From assembly GCA_037039925.1 (NCBI GenBank), contig JAXRKP010000015.1:479501-543500 (forward strand): DNA of 64,000 nucleotides, written 5' to 3'. Below are positions 12,713 to 42,464 of this stretch, in pieces (position 1 is the stretch's first letter; every line of letters begins with the position of its first letter). The position numbers and the translations under genes were made by a program. This DNA is from Doris montereyensis. Its lineage: Eukaryota; Mollusca; Gastropoda; Nudibranchia; Dorididae. The notes beneath the pieces are model-generated. The model was not told where the DNA came from and did not search any database. It was given only the letters and a program-made list of their open reading frames with translations.

Positions 12713-12794
12713 AAGAAAAAAATATTATTAAGAGAAAATAGCAAGATGAAACTAAGATAAATGGAAGAAGGAAAAGAACGAATGAGGATTTTAC

Positions 12795-12945
12795 CAGCTT
12801 TTGTTTGTTTATTTCATTTACCACATCTACGACATCTCAGGGTAAATTATGAAGAAACAGCAAGATGACAGATAAGTGAAAGAGTGAAAGGGAAGAAGTA
12901 AGACTTACCAGTTAGCAGCAACCCTCACCAACTAATTACAGAAAA
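12795..12945 (+). repeat. Family C dispersed repeat
   Basis: It contains the TTTACCACATCTACG/ACATCTCAGGGTAAATT core, GAAACAGCAAGATGACAG, GTGAAAGAGTGAAAGG and the end block GAAGTAAGACTTACCAG. It is nearly full length and in the same orientation as the copies inside NUCB. Confidence 0.6.
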
Positions 12946-12974
12946 AAGATAACAAGACTGATATTTTTAATTCA

Positions 12975-15900
12975 GGTCATCTTTATTTTCATAAAACGTT
13001 CAATCAACATCCATAACATTAAATATTCCAAGCAGAAACAGAAACATCAATACAGATACTGACAAATTAAAAAAAATTTAATCCACGTTTTAAAATTTCC
13101 TCCTTTCTTAAATCTTATCAGGGATTGAAACTAAAAGTAATTTAATAAAAATGTACTTCTTTGTCAGAATAACTAAGAAAATATAAATAAAAATTATTTT
13201 CATCAAATCAATAATTTTCACATGCTTCATGGCATTGCAAAATTTGTAATTTTCAAAACCTAACCATATCTGGAAACATAAAGGATAATTCAATCTTTAA
13301 GAAACACTGTTTGATATGTGTTGACTGTGCCCCCTCCTGGACAGATGCAGAACTTGATGTCTATTAACATCTTGAGAAATCAAAAGTACATTAATCTTGG
13401 AAGAATGAAAATTCTTTCAGTCTCAAAATAAAAATATTTTTTAAAATCTTCAGTGATCAAGTGTAAAAATATACCAAATATTTTGTGATCTAAATGTCTG
13501 TAGTAATTGGACACAGTTGAATGGAATACATAATTGAATCTGCTTGGGACGAGTTAGTTACACCAACTTCACGGAAATCACCACACTTTTGATACAAGAT
13601 ACAGCCATCACCAAACAATTCATTGGAGAAAAATTGGAATTTCAAAATCTGGACAGCAGTGGCTCAGAAACCAGAGAGTGAGAAAAAAAGGAAATAATTC
13701 TTTAAAAAAAAAAAGAAAGAAAAAAAGAAAAAAAGAGATACATTGACAGTAACCACAACCACTCCTTTTCCTTGTAAATGACAAGTAATACTACAACATA
13801 GATCAAATTAAAATTTTAAAGTTCATCCTACACCAACTCTTTTTCTTAGCATTTCAGACCCAAAGCTTTAAACTTCATAAACTTTTTTTATTGGAAACAG
13901 ATATAAGTTTTGATATTCAAGTTAACAAAAACAATATTTTTTTACCCCGTAGACAAATTTTAATTTCTTCAGTTGTCCTCTTACCTAACATCAACTCCTA
14001 TCAGTCTAGCGACTGGCATGACTTCACTGTTTGCAAATAAAGAAAACACTGTTGGCATAGGGACACGAAACATGCCAAAAGCTGAGAAGAATATAAAATA
14101 GACTAAAATAAATCATGTAAGTACACATTTGGCAAGCAGCCAGGTGGGAGCATCTGAAACGTAGTAAATGTTACCAGACATTTATTTCCTGCACCAGTTA
14201 AAACAAGCCCAAAGAGCCATCAGTAATATCAGGCGGTCTTTTAAGAAGTGGCATTTCCCATCCCATTAAACGGAAACTAAATCCAATAAACAAACATGCT
14301 TGAACGTGCAGATGTAAAAAGTAAAAACAGGGAATACAACAACAGATATCTGGCAAAAGGAAAGCATGCAATTCTATCCCCTCTGGTGGACATAGCTAAA
14401 AAGGAAAAAAAATTTGGAATGTAGTAATGATCAATCTAAATCAGGGCTTGTCTCTATCTTTTTTTTTCTTCTTCTCCCTGACACACACAATTATACTATT
14501 CAGGAATCAGAGTAGAGGATCAAAATAATCATGTAACAGGAAAATTAAAATTTTAAAAACACAATGTCAAAATACACGGAAGATATTAAAATCACAAAAC
14601 CAACAAGCCAAAATTGACAGCGGAAAAACTATTTTTTTAAAACATGGTCAAAATGCACACATCATCACCCTTCACCTAATCTCAACAAAAGTATCTTTAT
14701 TCCTCGATCAACTCGAATAGCTTCATAAATGTAAAAAAGAAACAAAAGTTACAAAAAGAAACAAATGTCTATGGCTGAAAATGTACAATCACAACATGAC
14801 TAGATGTATTTAAATAATTCTAGATTTTCAACAGGGGATTTGAGAAATATTTTGACAGTAAAAAGTACTCTATATCGTGAGGGGTGGAAACAAGAAACCA
14901 TCAAGTAGATAAGATAAATAATAAATAATCTTCTAATAGCAGCATCAAAATTTTCTCTTTTCAAAATTAAGTTGATTGCATCCTAGGAAATTTGCTCACT
15001 TGAGATCTTTTTTCCATGCATAATTATTCTTAGAGCCCAATGACAAAGGCCTGTAGAGATCAAAAATAAAAAAGAAACCAATTCATCAACTATAATCTAC
15101 TAAGTCATGAGGTGAAATGTGAAACGGTTAAAAATCTGAAGCACAAAATAGTCAAAAGTTTTCATGAATGTCCATCACCAATGGTTATCCTGGATAAACA
15201 AAAATATCTTTCTCTATGTAATCTTCTGCATCATAATTTGCAACATATATATGTATTATAAATGAAAGATCAGGAAATGGGAGACGTTAGAAAAACAGAC
15301 AACTTAGAAAGGCGTCATTATTGGGGGGGGGGGGGGGGGGGCAAGGGCAAAGAAAAGAGTAAATATTGTAAGAGCTTTTTATTATACAGACAAATAAATA
15401 AATAAAAAGAGAATGGAGACCGAGAGACAGAAATCTAAGAGAGACCTATATACCTTCAAAGAAAGACACTGTAGATATGAAATATTAGGGACAAGCCGTA
15501 CACCAAGGTAAAATAATCCAAATTACAAAATCAAATGTTACTTTACTATCATTGAATTTATCCCATTTATTGTCATTTTAGTGCCCGCACTTGGGCATCA
15601 CAGATGTCAAACTTAACAGAGTAAATAAATAGGATAAATGCATCTTTGACCTAAGGGTTGGTTCAAAGTCACGTCTCAGTCTGCAGCATGGGTAGTTGTC
15701 TCACTGCTACAAGTTTTGCTACAAGTTCTCACATAAATTACGGCAACTGATTTGTCCATTTTGTTAGCCTGAAATGCTGAAAAACATACTTCATGGAAAG
15801 ATGAATGACTAGACATGTCAATTACCAAATGGTTGTCGACAATTTCGGAAAACTCAAAGAATAGTTTTCTGTCATAGACTCGAAAAGGAATTGAAAATTC

Positions 15901-18690
15901 AGTTGTAATGATTAAAAACCATGCTGCAATCAAATCATCTCAGTCAGAAAATTATTAAATTGTTACCTTTTAAGGCATTTAATATTCTATAAACATCTTT
16001 AAATTCAAGAAAATCCCCTTTGGTATATTGTTTTCTAAGAAAAACATCCTTTTTGAAGATTGACTTTCAAAAATGTACTCAGTATGCTGCAATTTGTTTT
16101 GTATTTTCAGGAAAAAAAACTCTTGATTGTATAACTGCAAACTTTGATTCACTATTTTGATATAATAAGATTGTGACAAACAAAAACAAAATTTCAAATA
16201 CATTACACACTGAAATAACACGTGTCATGATGCTTTGTCTTTTTCTTCTTCTACACACAGGGTGACATTAAGAAAAAAGATCAGGCAAAATAAAAATCTG
16301 CATTTTTGTCTTCTTCTACATACAAGGCGACGTTAAAAGAAAAAATATATCTAACATAAAAATCTGCATTAGATTCTTGTTAAAAACCACACTTTATGAA
16401 GACAAAACATTTTAAACTCTTACTCTTAAATCAAAGCCGTTATGTGACTTTACCATAAACAAGATTAACACAATCATCACAAAGCATTCTCCAATCTTTT
16501 CAGTTTCTCCAACTTAACCAATCAAGACCCGCCGAGAAAGGTATCACTAGCAGAAAAAGAAACGGCAGTGTTTGATTGGCATAATGCGCTCTATTCGTAT
16601 TTTTGATTAAGTACCATGAACAATCATACAGAAGAAACGGAACTGTTTAAGGATAAGTCTCCATCATAAATTTCAACGCTTGATTTTAATGAGAGTTGAA
16701 AGTAAATATTTGATGGAAGACAATTTTACTCTTGGAATAGGATAACACAAATGGATATATATGCTATCACAACTCTACATGTTAAAATCCACAAAAGCTT
16801 TCAACTTCAAAATGTGAATGGTTTCCCTTATTTTTGCATCATCTGTAAATCTACGTAGATTATAGATACTTATTTCAACGATACTAACAAAACTAAAAAT
16901 GTCTTCTTCAAAAATTAGCAAATCTTAGAAAGAATAGCAGAAGTCTTTTTAAGTATATCAGCCATGCATTACAAAGCTATCAAATTATTTTGTCCTACTA
17001 TGGCACTGGACTATTTGATCAAAATGCATTTCAAAACATAAATAGGTAAGAGACCACCTGCTGAAATGTCCTGTCAGTCACTTAACATTCCTCAACTACA
17101 CAAGTCCTGCATCTACAATGGACAGTCAGATTCAACCATTATGCCAAAGTAAGTTGCCATCTGATCCCAACGAGCAAAATCAATTTTAAAAAACCCAAAA
17201 TAACAAACTATTCGAAAGCTGAAAAATAGACTGGTAGGATTTATGACTCATGTCACTTTTTCGACCTATGACCAATCAATATGATCGTTAGAGACAGGAC
17301 TCATCTGGGCTACAGATACAAATTTGAAAACAATATTTGGAAGTATCTCACACCTATCTGCTGTGTGAAAATCAATGCACAATTATCCCCCTTATGAAAT
17401 TGTGTGGCAGAGATACCTTCGCCTTTCTTCTTCCTTCAATAGTTCTTAAACCTTTCTGCAGACTTTATCCCACAAACTCAGCAGTCAGATAGGGAGTGTG
17501 TAAGGGGAAGGCTCTTCTTGTCTAAAATAAGTTGAGGAACATTGTGACCTAAAACAGAAAATAATCTACGGTTTCTCTGGTATAGCGGTCGGACCCTTTC
17601 TCTAGGTTACAACAAAGGGAAAGGAATGATCAATAATGATCAACCATAACTAAGCTGTCACAAGAATTTAAAAAGAAGAAAAAGATCATTAGCAGGAGCA
17701 GGTGGCAAGAGAAGAATGGCAGTATACTGTTGTAGACTATCTAGTGTCTTGTGTGCCTGGTCCTAGTGGCCCACAGGGACTTGATGACCTTGTTGGGGGC
17801 CTGATCTCCGACCTGATGATGAGAAAACCATAGATGTTTTTAACAAATGAATAAAAACATATCTAAATCTAGAACTCCACCTGTTGCAGTTGCATGGAAA
17901 TATAGTTGCTGTAAATTTAAAATCAACTTTCTTTAATGATTATGAAAGATCAACTTTATTTCCCAATTATACAATTTTGATCAAAGGCCATACAAGTATT
18001 ATAAGTAGGTCAATCTGTATATTCCTCTCTAACAAGTTCTCTTATTGAGGAAAAAAAAAATCCAGTCAGTCAGTAGCCATGTGAAGCTAGTGTGACTGTG
18101 ATGCAGAATTTCTTTAATTTTGTCCTCTCTCTTTTTTAAAATGTATGTATATTGGGAAGCATACTGTTAGGGGTTCATGGATTGGTCAAGGGAATAACCT
18201 CAAGCCTCCTATACTGCTGCTTACATGAATCAATCCTTCTAATGCACCTACAATACATCTGAGCAGTTTGCCTCAGGTGTCTGGGTAAGCTATCTGCTTA
18301 CAGCTGGCACTGCAAAATGCTATACGCTTCTCTACTGCTAGTCATGCACACCTTTGTTTCATAGTCTTTTGTGCACAGGCCAACTCCAGTCACTTCCCCC
18401 ATTAGTAGAAAGTAACAATAAACAAACATCAAGAGTCTGCTTCACTGTGTATTATCTTTATAATGAAACAGGTGATTCCGTCAAGTATGACAAATTAGGC
18501 CCATCTTCTACAACTATTTTACCTGTTTCACAAACCAGAGATGACATATGTCCCGTAGAATATTTCTATAAATGGTGATATAGGTCCAGACCTCAGTGGT
18601 ACACACACTAACATACAATATATTAACATTTCATTAGAATCCGACTTTAAATTAAAAATTTATGAAGAAAATATTAATGGCGCTTGTTTT
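12975..18690. other. AT-rich sequence with no recognised gene
   Basis: No convincing coding exon, RNA gene or LINE domain was seen in 5.7 kb. The short frames at 13108, 15676, 15979 and 18354 have no motif and no splice context. There is a poly-G run of 18 at about 15324-15341. TTTATT at 12982-12987 reads AATAAA on the minus strand, near the left edge of this repeat-poor stretch. It could mark the end of a very long NUCB 3' UTR or of another minus-strand transcript, but nothing else supports either. Confidence 0.4.
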
Positions 18691-18704
18691 GCTGAGCTTT
18701 CTAA

Positions 18705-20765
18705 TGTTTCTGGATGCCTTTATCATCTTTAATCAGGAGGCTATAATTGCCTTTATGATCTTTATTAAGGATGCTATAATTGCCTTTATCATCTTTATTA
18801 AGGATGCTATAATTGCTATAATTAAGAATGCCTTTATGATCTTTATTAAGAATGCTATAATTGGCTTTATCATCTTTATTAAGAATGCTATAATTGGCAT
18901 CTTTATTAAGGATTTATCATCTTTATTAAGAAGGCTATAATTGCCTTTATGATCTTTATTAAGGACACTTTGGCTGTCATGCTCTTTAATCAGGATGCTA
19001 TAATTACCTTTATGATCTTTATTCAGGATGCTTTGGCAGTCATGATCTTTAATCAGGATGCTTTGGCTGTCATGCTCTTTAATCAGGATGCTATAATTGC
19101 CTTTATGATCTTTATTCAGGATGCAATGACTGCCTTTATGATTTTTATTCAGGATGCTATGACTGCCTTTATGATCTCTATGCAGGATGCTATGACTGCC
19201 TTTATGGTCTTTATTCAGGATGCTAATGACTGCCTTTATGATCTTTATTCAGGATGCAATGACTGCCTTTATGGTCTTTATTCAGGATGCAATGACTGCC
19301 TTTATGATCTTTATTCAGGATGCAATGACTGCCTTTATGATCTTTATTCAGGGTGTAATGACTGCCTTTTTTATCTTTATTCAGGATGCAATGACTGCCT
19401 TTATGATCTTTATTCAGGATGCAATGACTGCCTTTATGATCTTTATTCAGGATTCATAACTGCCTTTATGATCTTTATTCAGGATGCAATGACTGCCTTT
19501 ATGATCTTTATTCAAAATACTATAACTGCATGATCTTTATTCAGGATGCTATGACTGCCTTTATGATCTTTATTCAGGATGCAATGACTGCCTTTATGGT
19601 CTTTATTCAGGATGCTATGACTGCCGTTATGATCTTTATTCAGATGATACTATGATCTTTATTCAGGATACTATGACTGCCTTTATGATCTTTATTCAGG
19701 ATACTATGACTGCCTTTATGATCTTCAATCAAGATACTATGACTGCCTTTATGATCTTTAATCAAGATACTATGACTGCCTTTATGATCTTTAATCAAGA
19801 TACAATGACTGCCTTTATGATTTTTAATCAAGATACAATGACTGCCTTTATGATCTTTAATCAAGATACAATGACTGCCTTTATGATCTTTAATCAAGAC
19901 ACTATTACTGCCTTTATGATCTTTATTCAGGACGCAACGACTGCCTTTATGATCTTTATTCAGGAGGCTATAAGTACTATAACTGCCTTTATGATCTTTA
20001 TTCAGGATGCAATAACTGCCTTTATGATCTCGATTCAAGATACCATGACTGCCTTTATGATCTTTATTCAGGATGCTATGACTGCCTTTATGATCTTTAT
20101 TCAGGATGCAATGACTGCCTTTAAGGTCTTTATTCAGGATGCTATGACAGCCATTATGATCTTTATTCAGGATGCAATGACTGCCTTTTTGATCTTTATT
20201 CAGGATGCAATGACTGCCCTTATGATCTTCAATCAAGATACTATGACTGCCTTTACAATCTTCAATCAAGGTACTATGACTGCCTTTATGATCTTTATAC
20301 AGGATACTATGACTGCCTTTATGATCTTTATTCAGGATGCTATGACTGCCTTTATGATCTTCAATCAAGATACTATGACTGCCTTTATGTTCTTTAATCA
20401 AGATACCATGACTGCCTTTATGATTTTTAATCAAGATACAATGACTGCCTTTATGATCTTTAATCAAGACACTATGACTGCCTTTATGATCTTTATTCAG
20501 GATGCAATGACTGCCTTTATGATCTTTAATCAAGATACTACGACATTTCCTTCATGATCTTCATTCAGGATGCAATGACTGCCTTTATGATATTTAATCA
20601 AGATACTATGACTACCTTTATGATTTTTATTCAAGATACAGTGACTGCCTTTATGATCTTTAATCAAAATACTATGACTACCTTTATGATTTTTATTCAG
20701 GTACTCTTTGGCTGCCTTTACAACCTTTACTCAGGATGCTTTGGCTGCCTTTATTTTTTTTTCAG
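18705..20765. repeat. 33-bp minisatellite just downstream of the NUCB stop codon
   Basis: About 60 copies of a unit built from GATGCAATGACTGCC and TTTATGATCTTTATTCAG. Left units (18705-19100) are diverged, with ATAATTGCC or TTGGCTGTCATG. From about 19090 the array is regular, alternating CTTTATTCAGGATGC and CTTTAATCAAGATAC types. Because 33 is a multiple of three, long stop-free frames arise on both strands (plus: 11-residue MTAFMIFIQDA; minus: 11-residue KDHKGSHCILN). Read as NUCB-sense RNA, each unit carries AATAAA or ATTAAA. Confidence 0.97.
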
Positions 20766-20820
20766 AACAATATGGATCAATTGAGCGAGAGACGTGTCAA
20801 TTGTCTTTCCTGTGGAAAAT

Positions 20821-38242
<17,422 letters not shown>

Positions 38243-38765
38243 GTTGTACTTCCCTCAGCTGCAGAGGAAAAACAAAAAGAGATGACAAATGAAAATATAT
38301 CTCATAGTATTGAAAAGGCAATTTCATAACACTGTATTTTTAATACTTCTCAACTCATTATGAAGATAACTGAAAATTGTGGACAGGGTAAAAGATCATC
38401 AAAAGCATGAAACAAAGAGCTTGACACGTGTCATGGAAACATAGAGTGACACAACCTGGAAAGAAGTGGACAAGTTCCATAGCCCTAATATAATGATTTT
38501 TCTGTCTCTATCCCTCATATAAATTCTTGTATTTTTAATTAAAGGTTTTCAAGCCAAATTAGCTTTAAAACGACAAACGTTACAATTACACAGAATATCG
38601 ACTTTCAAACAATAGAAAATGCACTTATTGAGCCTAAGTTGTTAAGGGGATATGCAGATTCAGAAACTATTGTTTTTACTGTTGATTTTTTTAGGTTAAA
38701 TTATGCACATATGTAATCAGTGTATTGAAACATGAACTTATACGGTGTTGTTTGTTGTTCACTTA

Positions 38766-38792
38766 GTTGCCATGGAAACGGCCGCCATCTTG
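38766..38792. promoter_or_regulatory. X-box (RFX) plus YY1-type composite motif
   Basis: GTTGCCATGGAAAC (38766-38779) is a near-perfect RFX X-box. It is followed after one base by GCCGCCATCTTG, the YY1 core in reverse. A near-identical composite lies at 61049-61075. It lies 0.5 kb upstream of the NUCB start codon, inside or beyond the 5' UTR intron. It may be a working site or part of a dispersed repeat. Confidence 0.45.
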
Positions 38793-39129
38793 AACTGTTG
38801 TTTTTTGTTTATACGTTATTTTACATAGCTATTTAGAAAACTTAATGAACAAATCGCTCCAAACTTATACGTGCGAAATTTCATGACAAAATATATACCA
38901 ATATGGCCAGCAAACAGCGAAAAAGTCTAAAAATTAACATTTTGAGAAAAACACAATTGAAATTTACAACACTAAAAGCATACAATAACACACGTTTCAC
39001 ACACTTTCAGCTCACAAGAGTTTTTCACTTGTGATATCAAACAACATGATAATAATAATGATGCATAGAATAAAATGAATGTCTGATGTATTCAAATATT
39101 ATAACCATTGAGGTCAGAATGAAACATTC

Positions 39130-39310
39130 ACGATGACCCAATTGGGGGACTGACTTCATCGCTCGTGGGAAGAAACACGCGTGATCGCGCAAGAGCGGTG
39201 TTGATTGGTTGAACGGGTCAGTCGTGAGAGAGAGAGGAGAGACTTTGCGACTGTTCGCCCTGACGTTAGTGGCGTTTGAGCATAACCTTTGCTCATATAT
39301 ATGGAAGTGT
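39130..39310 (-). promoter_or_regulatory. Candidate NUCB promoter region
   Basis: It is a locally CpG-richer stretch (CACGCGTGATCGCGCAAGAG) in otherwise AT-rich DNA. Read on the minus strand it has CAACCAATCAACACC (CCAAT box) and TAACGTCAGG (ATF-like half site). It lies about 0.9-1.1 kb upstream of the first coding exon, where a 5' UTR exon is required. No transcription start can be fixed. Confidence 0.3.
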
Positions 39311-39484
39311 GGGCTTTGTTAGCAGTTCTGGATACAATAATATTGTACTATAGAAAATTAATACTATTATTGTCGCTGATTGTGTAGTCTCAACATGAAA
39401 AGAACAGTGTATACGAAGAGGATTTGTGTAAAAGTATAGGACGACCCTATTTCATTCGAGGTATAGGTTTGTGGGGGTCCTGAG

Positions 39485-39752
39485 CGCTAAGGCCCAATCT
39501 AAAGTAAAAACAAAAGTATTGCTTTTTCAGAGCCTTTCAGAGCTATGCCTGACCATCATTTATCATAACAACAATGGTGGACATCATTTGATTGCTAAAC
39601 CTCAAAATCTAGAATCTAGATCTACATCGAAATCTAGATAAATGTATCATTTATATCTAGTCTAAATCTTGATCTATTAGATCTTAACAAGGCGTGCATC
39701 AAATTATCAGTCGTGTACAATACTAATACTCAATACGATATTATATTATAGG
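39485..39752. repeat. 268-bp direct repeat, copy 1
   Basis: It starts CGCTAAGGCCCAATCTAAAG, ends ATATTATATTATAGG and is nearly identical to 44444-44715. It is rich in AGATCTAGAT-type words. Confidence 0.85.
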
Positions 39753-40324
39753 TCAATTTTCAAAAACTAAGTAGTGCTACAGTTTTTATTTTAAAAGATT
39801 TATTATTTTGCAAATAGAAACTTCCAACCAATATCCCATATCTCTTGTATCGTTGTTTTAATATCTTATATATGCTGTTGTTTTTAACAAGTTTTAAAAA
39901 ATTGATGCAGGTTTCAGAAAATGGTCCATCCTTATTTCCCTCTTTTGTCAAAATTTAAATGTTATTTTTCTTACAAGTGTTATACACCATGTTAAAGCTT
40001 AGAACCTGAAGATTCGAGTAAACGACTTTAACTCTCAACAATTCTAGGATTTTCTCCCTTATAAAATTTGTGAAGACTGCATTTTTTCACCTCTAATAAC
40101 TTTTGACTGAGAACAACAAGGATATCATATTACCCGCTCATTTTGTTCAGAAATGGCTGTAGATCAGTTTTTTATGGGTTTCAGACAGTTTGTTTGATAG
40201 AGAGAACTATTTAACTAAAAATATGAATGAAATTCATGTTCACAAAAAAGTGAAAAAATTCACAAGAAACACTAAGAAGGAAAAAAAATTCCAGTTTTAG
40301 TTGACTCAAAATTTCTTTATTAAA

Positions 40325-41045
40325 ATTAAGCCACAAGTCTTTTGCAAATAATAAAACTGTATTCAGCAACAAATTCCACAATAGAAGGGAACACTTTACA
40401 CAGAAGTAAGGGTATCAAAATGTGGAAAATAAAGCGAAAATAATAAGGCATGCAAGTTCAAAGTACTTTTTGGGGTTAATAATTTCCTGAAACATGAAAT
40501 CAAACACACAGACTATAAGAAATATATCCAGAATGTTTTTAAAAGCAATTTAGATTAGTTTGAAACATGTTAGAAGGAAAATATCTTTTTAAAGTAATCA
40601 TTTCACATATCGAAAATTCACAATTAAATATTGAATTTGTATTATTAGGTGACTAAAGGCTCTATATATGAGCTTTAGTTGTATTTTATACTGATAGCTT
40701 CTTTAGATAATGTCAGCCACAAGTCATTTATAAATAAGTAAAGTCCATTCAGGTACAAATTTCATCATATACACGGGAAAATTTGAACACAAAATAAGGA
40801 CGTCGAAACGCAAGAAACAAGATTTTAGATAGAAGTCAAGTGATCTTATGGTTAATAATAAATCTCTCATATATTAAATCAAACTCATAAATAAGAGACA
40901 TAACCATAATGTTTTTATAAAGCCATTTGGATTAGTTTGACATTATGGGTAAGAAAAAGCATTTCAAATATAATTTTTAATAGCAATAAAAAAATTAAAT
41001 TAAAATCAAAATTGTGTTAGTAACAACATGTAAGTCAACAGAAAT
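40325..41045. repeat. Degenerate tandem duplication of about 385 bp
   Basis: GCCACAAGTC followed by TTTTGCAAATAATAAA near 40331 recurs as GCCACAAGTCATTTATAAAT near 40717. GATTAGTTTGAAACATG near 40553 recurs as GGATTAGTTTGACATTATG near 40932. Overall similarity is low. It lies inside the piggyBac-like element. Confidence 0.45.
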
Positions 41046-41547
41046 CACTGAGAGAGCTTCAAACATACAATTCCTTTCTTGCTGTAAACAATAAAAAATT
41101 ACAACATGTAAAACAATAATGTCTAGACTTTATATCTTCATGATATTATATCAATAATAATTTACAATTTTCCCTTTTACCAGAAACATATATGGCAAAA
41201 TTGGGTGACTGATAATTAGCTCTGTTCTTCTCCATGCTGATACTTCCTCATCATCTTCTATCTCCACTAATTGTCTTACTAATTTTTAAGTAGTATTGTT
41301 AATTATACAATATCACATTTATTTAATTCTGGCATATCTGGATGTTCCCCCCTAAATTCTTGAGATAAAATATAACTATTTACTCTATGGCGATATCTAT
41401 AAAATGTAATTGATCAGATAAATCTTCACCATTCATATTTTGATTATAATCCCTTACTACTGTGGCTGATTAAGTTCTAAATTCTACGCTCTCTTAAACA
41501 ATTTCAGCATACACATTCGGCCATTCACACAACTACACTAGACTCTC

Positions 41548-42464
41548 TCACTCAGTCTGATACTCAGCGAGATGGAGTCTGGGCTCACACTCAGGTCGGA
41601 ATTGAGGCACTGGGGTGTCTTGCCCGCGATCAACCCTCTCGTGATCACCAACCACCACTTCTGGCTCTCTAGTCACAGAGCTGGAGAAAATAAAAGAACA
41701 AAGACACATTTACTAGGAGCCTATAAACACTTAAATGTATACATTATATGTATCAATAACAATATCATTACATATAACAATAAATTGATCTCGGGAACGA
41801 CTACCATAGTCGGGAACACTGCATTTTCCATTGGGATGAGCTGCTGGAGGGAACTAACTTTGCCATGGATGGGGGAGGGGGGCGGGGAGGGTTGGAGGTG
41901 ATAGTGTGTTCCCAACTATGGTAAGGGAGAACTACCATAGTTAGGTACAAATGTGGTTTTAAGTGGGGTGGGCTGTTGGAGGCACCTAACTTTGCATTGG
42001 GTGGAGGCAGATTGGGGGATAATGCAGTGGTGGGGGCGGGGGCGGGCAGGGGGTGGTTCAAAGTCAGAGATGGTGATGGGGTGTGCCTGACTATGGTATT
42101 CCTTCCTATAGTAGTCATGCCAGATGTAGATCTATATCCATATGACTGCAATTCATCAAATCAGTCCTTTACTTTACAACACTACTACTAGCCTACATGA
42201 TATATTTAATTCGGTTCAGTATAAATAAGAAACTGAAGCCATCTCCAGACACACGCTAGATCTAGATGTAAACATCTAACTTTACTAGAAACAATGGAGC
42301 ATCTAATGTTGAAAACACAGAATTAGTAACACTACGGCCATCTAGATCTGGAGATCTGGTTTCTAGATGGAGAGACGAACAGACAACAGAAAAACACACA
42401 CCTTTTACTGAAGACAACGGAGGGCTGGAGTGGATGGGGTCAGTTCTTCATCCTTGCTGCTCAT
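41548..42464 (-). pseudogene. Two-exon acidic frame in the piggyBac-like element (putative transposase N-terminus)
   Basis: Exon a (42464-42409): MSSKDEELTPSTPALRCL plus two bases, donor GTAAAA. Exon b (41680-41548), after acceptor TTTTCTCCAG, continues in frame as HSVTREPEVVVGDHERVDRG and stops after EYQTE, 62 residues in all. An overlapping upstream frame (42553-42461) starts MKLIPDEDIIAYLEMIGASY. An acidic, low-order N-terminus is typical of piggyBac transposases, but nothing of the catalytic core follows, so this reading is inferred from context. It could be an unrelated small host exon. Confidence 0.35.
41802..42098. mobile_element. Two adjacent small palindromic elements with TACCATAGT ends
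   Basis: The first (41802-41923) runs from TACCATAGTCGGGAACAC to GTGTTCCCAACTATGGTA. The second (41933-42098) runs from TACCATAGTTAGGTACA to TGTGCCTGACTATGGTA. They share an inner GGAGG...AACTTTGC block, so they are related. The second contains a G-run segment at 42030-42056 (four or more runs of three to five G). Confidence 0.65.

Noticed and set aside
19640..20557. About 300-residue frames on both strands
   Set aside because: Products of a 33-bp minisatellite; no start context, splice sites or non-repetitive protein sequence.
41572..41901. 109-residue plus-strand frame starting MESGLTLRSELRH
   Set aside because: Antisense to a better-supported spliced minus-strand frame, then runs through small palindromic elements.
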